From a candidate division CSSED10-310 bacterium (GTDB lineage: Bacteria; CSSED10-310; JAFGDC01), in contig JAFGDC010000130.1 in the NCBI GenBank assembly GCA_016932295.1, forward strand, positions 1-5,933: a stretch of 5,933 nt of DNA, in the 5' to 3' direction. This document shows, in pieces, positions 1 to 5,933 of this stretch. Numbering within the stretch: the stretch's first letter is position 1; each line of letters starts with the position of its first letter. The notes under the pieces were generated by a model. The model had not been told where the DNA came from. It saw only the letters and a program-made list of their open reading frames with translations, and made no database searches. The position numbers were made by a program, and so were the translations under genes.

Positions 1-2
1 AC

Positions 3-35
3 CAACCCGTAGAAGCGGCTTCCAGCCGCTTTCCC
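3..35. repeat. Hairpin-forming intergenic repeat, copy 1
   Basis: This 33-bp unit recurs without mismatch at 56-88. It holds a perfect 7-bp inverted repeat, AAGCGGC (13-19) and GCCGCTT (25-31), around a 5-base loop TTCCA. No T-run follows the stem on either strand, so it is not a typical intrinsic terminator. It looks like a REP-type extragenic palindrome. The window starts two bases before it, so more copies may lie to the left. Confidence 0.8.
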
Positions 36-55
36 CATGCTCATACTCGTGGTAT

Positions 56-88
56 CAACCCGTAGAAGCGGCTTCCAGCCGCTTTCCC
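56..88. repeat. Hairpin-forming intergenic repeat, copy 2
   Basis: Exact second copy of the 33-bp unit at 3-35, in the same orientation with a 53-bp period. The hairpin arms are at 66-72 and 78-84. The copies are separated by a 20-bp spacer (36-55) that does not repeat. The rest of the stretch to the ddl promoter candidate (89-172) shows no gene I can support. Confidence 0.8.
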
Positions 89-172
89 GATATTACTGCA
101 GAAAGATACGATCAATGGGAGTGATCATGTCTGTCGTATCAGTAAAAAGGCATCCCACCGCACACCCTGGCA

Positions 173-200
173 TTGTCCTCACCACCCCGTTTCTTATAGA
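173..200 (+). promoter_or_regulatory. Weak sigma-70-like promoter candidate for ddl
   Basis: TTGTCC (173-178) and TATAGA (195-200) are separated by 16 bp. Each hexamer matches four of six consensus bases. It points at ddl, whose start lies about 45 bp downstream. It is the best pair I found in this gap, but it is weak, and transcription could instead enter from outside the window. Confidence 0.3.
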
Positions 201-245
201 CTGGTTCTCCTGGAGCAACATGAACGGTGCCTGAAGGGGGGAACC

Positions 246-1355
246 ATGAAGCGGATGAGGATCGCGGTGCTGTTCGGCGGCAAGTCCGGCGAACATGAAG
301 TGTCGCTGGTGTCGGCGAGCGCTGTCCTGGCGCATCTGGATCGGGAAAAATACGAACCGGTGCCGGTGGCGGTGCGCAAGGACGGTGGATGGGTGCATCA
401 CCCCGAGGTCCTGGACATGATGAAACAGCGGTCGGCGGAACTGTCCGCGCTGCCACTGCTGGTGTTCGACCAGCCCGGCAGCGGACGGTTGCGGCCACTC
501 GGCGGCGGAGAACCCCTGGCAATTGACCTGGTCTTCCCGGTGCTTCACGGCACCTACGGCGAAGACGGCACGGTGCAGGGCCTGTTGGAGTTGGCCGACA
601 TCCCGTATGTGGGAAGCGGCGTGGTGGGCGCCGCCGTGGGCATGGACAAGATTATAATGAAAATGTTGTTTCACGCCCTCGGATTCCGGGTGACGCCGTT
701 TCTGGGGATCACCAGGAGCCGCCTGGAGCAGGAACCGGAACGGGTCCTGGACGAGGTGGAAACGGCGCTGCGGTTCCCGGTGTTCGTGAAACCCGCCAAC
801 CTTGGTTCCAGCGTGGGGGTGGTGAAAGTGAACGAACCGCACGGATTGTTCCCGGCCTTATTCGAGGCGGGACGGTATGACCGGCGGATCATCGTGGAGC
901 AGGGAGTGGCATCGCCACGCGAGATAGAAATCAGCGTGCTGGGAAACGAGGAACCGATGGTGTCGGTGATCGGAGAGGTGCGGCCCAGCAAGGAGTTCTA
1001 CGATTATGAAGCCAAGTACGTGGATAATGCTTCGGAGCTGATCATCCCGGCGGTCCTGAGCGAGGCACAGCGGCGCGAGGTGGAGGTGACCGCGGTGCGG
1101 GCCTTCAGGGAACTGGACCTGGCCGGGCTGGCCAGGGTGGACTTCCTGATCGAGAGGGAAAGCGGAGCTGTGTACCTGAGCGAGGTGAACACGATGCCGG
1201 GATTCACCAGCATCAGCATGTATCCGCGGCTGTGGGCGGCGGCGGGCTTGTCCTATCCGGAGATCCTGAACCGCCTGATCGAACTGGCGCTGGATCGGTA
1301 CGAACAGAAACGCCGCACCAGCACCTCGGTACAGACCGCCGAGTGGTTCTTGTAG
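246..1355 (+). CDS. ddl: D-alanine--D-alanine ligase
   Basis: Cytoplasmic ATP-grasp enzyme that joins two D-alanines to make the dipeptide used by MurF in peptidoglycan precursor synthesis. It has 369 residues, close to the usual DdlA length. Family motifs appear in order: GGKSGEHEVS (11-20, with E16 matching the D-Ala-binding Glu15 of E. coli DdlB), HGTYGEDGTVQG (101-112), the ATP-grasp segment KPANLGSSVGV (182-192), the loop YDYEAKY (252-258), ARVDF (296-300) and SEVNTMPGF (312-320). D299, E313 and N315 fit the metal ligands. The Tyr at 258 of the EAKY loop is the form seen in D-Ala-D-Ala ligases, not VanA-type D-Ala-D-Lac ligases. The ATG at 246 is preceded by an AAGGGGGG Shine-Dalgarno stretch (234-241), and Met4 is a less likely start. 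The stop codon overlaps the next gene. No key residue is missing, so this looks like a working housekeeping gene. Its isolation from mur/fts genes is visible only on the downstream side. Confidence 0.96.
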   Translation: MKRMRIAVLFGGKSGEHEVSLVSASAVLAHLDREKYEPVPVAVRKDGGWVHHPEVLDMMKQRSAELSALPLLVFDQPGSGRLRPLGGGEPLAIDLVFPVLHGTYGEDGTVQGLLELADIPYVGSGVVGAAVGMDKIIMKMLFHALGFRVTPFLGITRSRLEQEPERVLDEVETALRFPVFVKPANLGSSVGVVKVNEPHGLFPALFEAGRYDRRIIVEQGVASPREIEISVLGNEEPMVSVIGEVRPSKEFYDYEAKYVDNASELIIPAVLSEAQRREVEVTAVRAFRELDLAGLARVDFLIERESGAVYLSEVNTMPGFTSISMYPRLWAAAGLSYPEILNRLIELALDRYEQKRRTSTSVQTAEWFL

Positions 1356-3055
1356 TGACCGGCGGCTGGTCCGGAGGGCCGGGATGGCACCGGCTGACGG
1401 GCGTGGTGATCCTGTGCGCAATCCTCTGTATGGGATTGACGGGATGCCGGGAACCGGAAAAAGCACCACGGAACCTGCTGCTGTCAGCCGCGCCGGAGAC
1501 GCCGCCAGATACTGGCCGGCTGCTCGTGCTGGGACTGGACAGCATGAACTGGTATACGCTCGGACCCCTGCTGCGGCGGGGTATGCTGCCGGCCTTGGAA
1601 CGGGTGCGGATGCAGGCCGCCCGGGGTGATCTGAAGACATTGAAGCCCACCTTGTCCGACGTGATCTGGACCACCATCATGACCGGCAAACTGCCCGCGG
1701 CGCATGGCATCACGGCGGTGCTCGTGGCGGATCCGGCCACCGGCGCCATGGTACCCGCCGCCAGCTCCCACCGGCGGGTGGCGGCGTTGTGGAACATGCT
1801 GTCGGGACGCGGAGTGCCGGCGGTGTTCGTGAAGTGGCTGGTGTCCTGGCCGGCGGAACGGATGCGGGGCGGAATGGTGACCCAGCGCTACCGGTACGAG
1901 GAATTGCCGGACCGCGACTATCCGGAAGGCGTGGGGCTGGCGCCGCCGGCAGCGCCGCGCTGGCCGGGACCGGAATACGATGATGCCGTGGCATTACGCC
2001 AGGATCGAGCCTCCCGCTACCACATGGCATATTTGCAGGACTGGATTCCGGATGACCTGGTCACCTTCGGACAGGGCATCTACGCGCAGAAGAAGCTGCG
2101 GCCGACGGTGCTGGCGGTGTTTTTCTGGGGTCTGGACCGGATCCAGCACCATTATTTCGCGGCAACCCATATCGAACCCCGCGGCGTGGCGGCCTGGGCC
2201 GGCGCACCACGGGTGATACCGGCCTACTACGAATATTACGACGGATTCGTGGCGGAGTATCTGGCGGACTGCGGCTATGAAACAGTGGTGATCCTGTCGG
2301 ACCATGGCATGGAGGAAGCCGACGATCCCAACCGGTTCATGGTGCAGGCCAAGCCGGAACCAGGCGCGAAACAGTTCCGGGTACGGCAGGTGTCGCTGAA
2401 CCGGGTCCTCGCGGAAATGGGATTGCTGGTCATGGATGACGAAGGGCGGATCGATTGGCAACGGACCGTGCTCTACGAGGCGGAAGGGCGCTTCGATCCC
2501 TGGCGCCGCGAGCTGTACATGAATCCTGATGATCGGGTGGCTGGCGCCCGGGATGCCGCCATGGAAAAGGTGCGCGGCATCAGGGACGAAAGCGGCGTTG
2601 CCTTGTTCGCCGGAGTGACCGCGGCGCCGGGCCGGCCCGGAGTGATCCAGTGCCGACTGAACAACGGCGTGCCGGACGATGCTCGGCTCGTACTGAACCG
2701 GGTGGTGCCGCTGGGAGCCCTTATCGAATCCCAGGTTGCCGGTACCGGGCAGCATCATCATGCGCCGCCGGGTATCCTGTTGGTGGCGGGGGATGCGGTC
2801 GAGCCAGGTATCCTGGCGCGGGCCGCGGTGGCGGATGTCTGTCCCACCGTGTTAACGGCGCTCGGGCTGCCGGTGGCGCGGGACATGGACGGAAAAGCAC
2901 TGCCGGTGTTCACCGCCCGGTTCCGCGCGGAACACCCACCGGCCACCGTCGATTCCTATGATGGTATGGCGGTGCGACGCGTTCCCGGCAGCGGCGGGAA
3001 AACCAGCGTGGACGAAGAGCTGGAAGAGCGCATGCGGCGGCTTGGATACCTGTAA
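1355..3055 (+). CDS. Predicted lipoprotein, type I phosphodiesterase/nucleotide pyrophosphatase family (alkaline phosphatase superfamily)
   Basis: Probable two-metal phosphoester or phosphodiester hydrolase anchored to a membrane outside the cytoplasm; the substrate is unknown. From the GTG at 1355 the protein has 566 residues. A hydrophobic stretch (about 14-27) ends in the lipobox LTGC, with Cys31 as the lipid-bearing residue. Superfamily ligands are all in place: D62 in LGLDSMNW, the PTLSDVIWTT segment (98-107, where S101 aligns with the Thr nucleophile of NPP enzymes), D261 and H265 in GLDRIQHH, D316 and H317 in SDHG, and a late His in GQHHHAPPG (467-469). VCPTVLTALGLPVARDMDG (496-514) and the C-terminal ERMRRLGYL are usual for this group. 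The start is inferred: GTG overlaps the ddl TAG by one base and gives a well-formed lipoprotein signal. Another GTG at 1343 and longer in-frame extensions inside ddl are less plausible. The Shine-Dalgarno is weak (GAGTGG, 1341-1346), which fits translational coupling to ddl. A role in envelope phosphate or glycan-phosphate turnover is only inference from location and neighbour. Confidence 0.88.
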   Translation: MTGGWSGGPGWHRLTGVVILCAILCMGLTGCREPEKAPRNLLLSAAPETPPDTGRLLVLGLDSMNWYTLGPLLRRGMLPALERVRMQAARGDLKTLKPTLSDVIWTTIMTGKLPAAHGITAVLVADPATGAMVPAASSHRRVAALWNMLSGRGVPAVFVKWLVSWPAERMRGGMVTQRYRYEELPDRDYPEGVGLAPPAAPRWPGPEYDDAVALRQDRASRYHMAYLQDWIPDDLVTFGQGIYAQKKLRPTVLAVFFWGLDRIQHHYFAATHIEPRGVAAWAGAPRVIPAYYEYYDGFVAEYLADCGYETVVILSDHGMEEADDPNRFMVQAKPEPGAKQFRVRQVSLNRVLAEMGLLVMDDEGRIDWQRTVLYEAEGRFDPWRRELYMNPDDRVAGARDAAMEKVRGIRDESGVALFAGVTAAPGRPGVIQCRLNNGVPDDARLVLNRVVPLGALIESQVAGTGQHHHAPPGILLVAGDAVEPGILARAAVADVCPTVLTALGLPVARDMDGKALPVFTARFRAEHPPATVDSYDGMAVRRVPGSGGKTSVDEELEERMRRLGYL

Positions 3056-3071
3056 CCTCACGACACGTCCA

Positions 3072-3085
3072 GCCGGCATGCCGGC
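3072..3085. repeat. Perfect 14-bp palindrome between convergent genes
   Basis: GCCGGCATGCCGGC is its own reverse complement and lies 16 bp after the stop of the phosphodiesterase gene. As RNA it can fold only as a 5-bp stem with a 4-base loop, and no T-run follows on either strand. It could be a weak bidirectional transcription end or a chance GC-rich palindrome. The rest of the 147-bp convergent gap (3056-3202) shows nothing else I can support. Confidence 0.35.
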
Positions 3086-3202
3086 GATCCTGCTCACTGC
3101 ATCGTGGTCCTTCGCGCCACCCACATCCCCCGCCTGGTCGCCGCGGAACTCGGCGCGATGATGCAGCCGACCGCCATCCCGGTTTGGTATCCCACCCGGG
3201 CC

Positions 3203-4729
3203 TCACCCCATGTCATTCCGACCAGGTATCATGTCCGGCGCGCCGGGTTCCTGGTCATCGTCTTCCCATTCCTCATCCGCATCGCCGTCATCCTGTGCTT
3301 CACCCTCTTCATCTTCTTGCTCCGGCGGGTGGAGAAGCCAATCAGGCGTCGGATAGAAACGTTCTGGTTCTCTTGCCACCGGCCCGGGGGATTCCTCCTC
3401 GTGGCGGCTGCCGGCGGTGAAGAAGGCGTAACCCAGCCAGACCACTGCCGCGATCAGCACCCATAGTGCGTAGGTGCGATAGGAGTGCGTATATCTGAAA
3501 TAGCCGGTCGAGCCGATGAAGAACACTCCGGCGCCGCCCGCCAACAGGACCAGTGCGCCGCCAGCATGACCGGCCTTGATGAAGCCGATGAGCAGACCGA
3601 CGAAGGTAAGAATGACCACCAGCAGGAGGAGATCCTTCCAGAACCCGTATTTTTTCTTCCAGGCGGTCACCGCTTCGGCGAGGGCGGTCTCTCCGGCCAG
3701 GCGCAGCGTCTGCCGCAGGGCGGCATCGGTTGAATGGCCCGCCAGGGAGGCGGCCACAAACTGGTTGAACCTTTCCGTGCCATGCATGGTCATGATATAG
3801 GTGAAGATCGATTTATAGAACATGTATTCATCGACCGTTTCCGAGTAGGACTTGGTGACGGTCAAGCCGTGTGGCGTCATGGTGGTTTCCACCTTGCGCA
3901 TGTGCAGGCCCGGATCGCGGCTGAGGAACACGGCGAGGCCTTCCTCCCACCATTTTTCCAGGGATCCGAGATGTTCGAATCCCAGGTGGGAATTGCAGAC
4001 GGCGTGCACCAGTTCGTGGGCCAAGGTGATCCTGAAACCACGCCGGTCGCCGTCCCAGGGAAGTCCCACGTAGCGGCAGGGAAAGGTGACGCCGCCGACG
4101 GTTTCACCCAGGCCGTACAGGTGTTTCATGTCGTTCCAGTCACGTTCCACGCGGATATAGAGTACGCCGGAGGGCGGGGTGATTCCCATGTCGGCGAACA
4201 TGGTCATGGATGCGGTATACACCTTTTCGACGGTGTTCCGTATGAAGGCGCGTTCCCGCCTGTCCAGCCAGTGGGACATGAGGAGCGTGTAGCGGCCGGG
4301 GGAGATGTCCAGTTCGTTTCCGTCGATTTCGGCGGTGAAATACGTGAAGGTGGTGAGGAGCCTGAGGGCGAGCTGGTCAAGCATGCGCAGTCGCAGCGTG
4401 TCGGCATCGGTTTGTTCGCCGGCGAGGGCGGCATCCAGGAGGCGAAGCATCCCCGTGAGCCGCCGCCCCTCGTCGAGGCGCTGCCGGATGTCCTCCATGG
4501 TGGCGAGGTGCGGATTGGCCAGTTCCTCGTAGAGGGCGGCATCGGTGAGCAGGGCCAGGCAGCCGGGGAGGACCCGCTCGGGGTCGGGATCCTGCCCGGC
4601 ATCACCCGAAAGCCACTCTTCGGGCAGGATGTGCGGGCACTGGGCGGCGGCGCCGGCAGACAGCCACCACAAGGCGGCAATGACCGGAAGGCACGGCGCA
4701 ATCCTCTTCGATACCCAATGGGTACCCAT
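3203..4729 (-). CDS. Exported zinc metallopeptidase (HExxH gluzincin, peptidase-MA-like) with C-terminal membrane anchor
   Basis: Predicted protease of 508 residues acting on the outer face of the cytoplasmic membrane; its substrate is unknown. Residues 1-29 form a Sec signal peptide (hydrophobic 11-28) with an AAA|Q cleavage site. Cys31 does not sit in a lipobox. The catalytic motif HELVH is at 238-242 (zinc ligands H238 and H242, base E239). WWEEGLAVF at 260-268 supplies the likely third ligand E263, 21 residues after H242, as in the HExxH...(W)xxEGLA pattern of peptidase-MA-like gluzincins. Three membrane helices follow at about 366-385, 389-411 and 419-438. The tail 440-508 is rich in Asp and Glu from about 470 and should be cytoplasmic if the signal peptide is cleaved. 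The ATG at 4729 is set by an AAGGAG site and a strong promoter just upstream. The gene converges on the phosphodiesterase gene and diverges from cas3. The catalytic part is confidently recognised. I do not recognise the N-terminal 30-180 region or the acidic tail as a named domain. Confidence 0.9.
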   Translation of the reverse strand: MGTHWVSKRIAPCLPVIAALWWLSAGAAAQCPHILPEEWLSGDAGQDPDPERVLPGCLALLTDAALYEELANPHLATMEDIRQRLDEGRRLTGMLRLLDAALAGEQTDADTLRLRMLDQLALRLLTTFTYFTAEIDGNELDISPGRYTLLMSHWLDRRERAFIRNTVEKVYTASMTMFADMGITPPSGVLYIRVERDWNDMKHLYGLGETVGGVTFPCRYVGLPWDGDRRGFRITLAHELVHAVCNSHLGFEHLGSLEKWWEEGLAVFLSRDPGLHMRKVETTMTPHGLTVTKSYSETVDEYMFYKSIFTYIMTMHGTERFNQFVAASLAGHSTDAALRQTLRLAGETALAEAVTAWKKKYGFWKDLLLLVVILTFVGLLIGFIKAGHAGGALVLLAGGAGVFFIGSTGYFRYTHSYRTYALWVLIAAVVWLGYAFFTAGSRHEEESPGPVAREPERFYPTPDWLLHPPEQEDEEGEAQDDGDADEEWEDDDQEPGAPDMIPGRNDMG

Positions 4730-4736
4730 GGTGTAA

Positions 4737-4742
4737 CTCCTT
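4737..4742 (-). promoter_or_regulatory. Shine-Dalgarno site of the metallopeptidase gene
   Basis: Read on the minus strand this is AAGGAG, within AAAGGAG, seven bases before the ATG at 4729. It is a perfect match to the anti-16S sequence and settles the start codon. Confidence 0.9.
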
Positions 4743-4779
4743 TCGCAAGGATTTCGATCCGGTTGTGTACGACAGGAAA

Positions 4780-4808
4780 AGTATAGAAATACGAAATTCC
4801 TGAGTCAA
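4780..4808 (-). promoter_or_regulatory. Strong sigma-70-type promoter of the metallopeptidase gene
   Basis: On the minus strand, TTGACT (4808-4803) is followed after exactly 17 bp by TATACT (4785-4780). Each hexamer matches five of six consensus bases. The expected transcript start is near 4773, giving a 5' leader of about 44 bases that includes the Shine-Dalgarno site. This suggests steady housekeeping expression, with no obvious operator overlapping it. Confidence 0.8.
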
Positions 4809-4920
4809 TGCTGAAATATATGTCGGCCGCTTCACAGTGCGCTACGACAGCCATCCTGAAAATCGCACGGAAAGGCGAAGCGCAACCATTCGCGGCTGAC
4901 TTCTCCATGACACCCGCCGG

Positions 4921-4933
4921 TTCAATAATTGAA
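4921..4933. repeat. Dyad TTCAATAATTGAA upstream of the orphan promoter
   Basis: Perfect inverted repeat of TTCAAT and ATTGAA around one central base. It ends eight bases before the -35 hexamer of the promoter-like pair at 4942-4969, a place where an activator or repressor could bind. The sequence is AT-rich and short, so chance is a real alternative. Confidence 0.35.
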
Positions 4934-4941
4934 TACTGTCA

Positions 4942-4969
4942 TTGAGAATCGTACTTGAGAACTTATAAT
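4942..4969 (+). promoter_or_regulatory. Promoter-like element with perfect -10 and no clear gene behind it
   Basis: TTGAGA (4942-4947) and a perfect TATAAT (4964-4969) are separated by 16 bp. Transcription would start near 4976 and run toward cas3. TTGAGAA repeats at 4955-4961, 13 bp after the first copy, inside the spacer. No open frame with a good ribosome site follows, so the product would be a noncoding RNA or a roughly 400-base leader that passes the second cas3 promoter. The region is AT-rich, which raises the chance of accidental matches. Confidence 0.55.
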
Positions 4970-5271
4970 CCACACATCAAAGCATCAATCCAAAACAAAC
5001 GACGTAATATTTTGATCGCCACCCATAACTATTCATTTCTGGAATACTATAAAATTATTCAGCAGATCCCGCAAACAAGACATCCAAACAAAAACAATGA
5101 GTATCGTTGTAATCGTCGTGTAAAGGCGTCCACCCGTTGTAACCGGCTGTCAGACCTTGCTGAATGGCACCATTTCCACCTCCGCAATGAATTACGCAAA
5201 ACTCACTCACTCCGGGGACCCAGATCGCAGGCTGTATTTATTACGAAACCACCGCGGCGATGAATCATCTC

Positions 5272-5933
<662 letters not shown>

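Larger units (their letters stand above)
4809..5271. other. Gene-poor, AT-rich spacer between the metallopeptidase and cas3 promoters
   Basis: I find no convincing protein gene, tRNA or CRISPR array in this 463-bp stretch. Base composition falls from about 70% GC in the coding regions to 41 G/C of 120 at 4981-5100. It contains a dyad at 4921-4933 and a promoter-like pair at 4942-4969. The element CGTTGTAA occurs at 5105-5112 and again at 5135-5142. An ATG at 5097 opens only an eight-residue hydrophobic reading frame, MSIVVIVV. The composition shift suggests the left border of an acquired CRISPR-Cas block. A small RNA or a long cas3 leader remains possible. Confidence 0.55.

Noticed and set aside
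93..842. A 249-codon minus-strand open frame at the left end
   Set aside because: It is antisense to the motif-bearing part of ddl, and its composition (many His, Gln, Arg and Pro) is typical of shadow frames.
1232..1354. A longer N-terminus for the phosphodiesterase lipoprotein, starting inside ddl
   Set aside because: It would place about 41 extra residues, including MGGGGLVLSGDPEPPD, before the signal peptide and bury the lipobox. The GTG at 1355 gives a normal lipoprotein signal.
3139..3155. A 5-bp stem with 7-base loop (CGCCG/CGGCG) as a terminator between the convergent genes
   Set aside because: The stem is short, there is no T-run on either strand, and such stems are common by chance in GC-rich DNA.
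3734..4786. A 350-codon plus-strand open frame
   Set aside because: It is antisense to the metallopeptidase gene, whose HELVH, WWEEGLA, signal peptide, Shine-Dalgarno and promoter all support the minus strand. The plus frame is a by-product of GC-rich codon use.
4204..4908. A 234-codon minus-strand frame starting upstream of the metallopeptidase
   Set aside because: It overlaps the real gene in another frame, runs through its promoter and ribosome site, and shows no family motif.
5055..5210. A minus-strand GTG frame of 51 codons containing AGYNGWTPLHDDYND
   Set aside because: It reads somewhat protein-like, but it has no ribosome site and no recognisable family, and it is bounded by stops at 5238-5243 and 5055-5057. 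It is too short to support without homologues. A remnant gene cannot be excluded.
4955..5263. A 102-codon plus-strand open frame from a TTG in the cas3 upstream region
   Set aside because: The start lies before the -10 of the promoter candidate, there is no internal Met and no Shine-Dalgarno, and the product (rich in Arg, Asn and His) resembles no family I know. Chance open frames of this length are expected in such sequence.

Overview
The window is from a GC-rich, Gram-negative-type bacterial chromosome. The evidence is a lipobox-bearing exported hydrolase, Shine-Dalgarno sites, and a coding GC of about 70% (44 of 60 bases hand-counted at 1081-1140). The hairpin repeat at the left edge, together with this style of alkaline-phosphatase-family lipoprotein, suggests a planctomycete-like or Hydrogenedentes-like lineage. 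That placement is a weak impression from memory and no marker gene here confirms it.

Left block (1-3055, + strand): two copies of a 33-bp hairpin-forming repeat, a weak promoter candidate, then a two-gene unit. The first gene is a complete D-alanine--D-alanine ligase (ddl). Its TAG stop overlaps by one base the GTG start of a predicted lipoprotein of the type I phosphodiesterase/nucleotide pyrophosphatase (alkaline phosphatase superfamily) group. The pair is probably translationally coupled.

Middle block (3056-4729, - strand): a convergent gene encodes an exported HExxH zinc metallopeptidase (gluzincin, peptidase-MA-like). It has three C-terminal membrane helices and a strongly acidic tail. 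It has a clear Shine-Dalgarno site and a near-consensus promoter (TTGACT, 17 bp, TATACT).

Right block (4730-5933): a gene-poor, visibly AT-richer region of about 650 bp (41 G/C of 120 at 4981-5100) separates the peptidase from a gene that starts with GTG at 5378 and runs off the window. Its first 185 residues carry Walker A and the downstream helicase motifs of the Cas3 found in type I-G (formerly I-U) CRISPR-Cas systems, so the window appears to end at the left edge of a CRISPR-Cas locus. cas3 has its own strong promoter (TTGACC, 17 bp, TATACT). A third promoter-like element (TTGAGA, 16 bp, TATAAT, preceded by a dyad) lies about 300 bp further upstream with no recognisable gene behind it. 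It may drive a small RNA or a long cas3 leader. No CRISPR array is visible in the window.

The most unusual detail is in Cas3. A proline-rich insertion between Walker A and motif Ia contains QLDLF twice. QLDLF is an exact match to the bacterial sliding-clamp-binding consensus QL[S/D]LF, and the two copies use mostly different codons.
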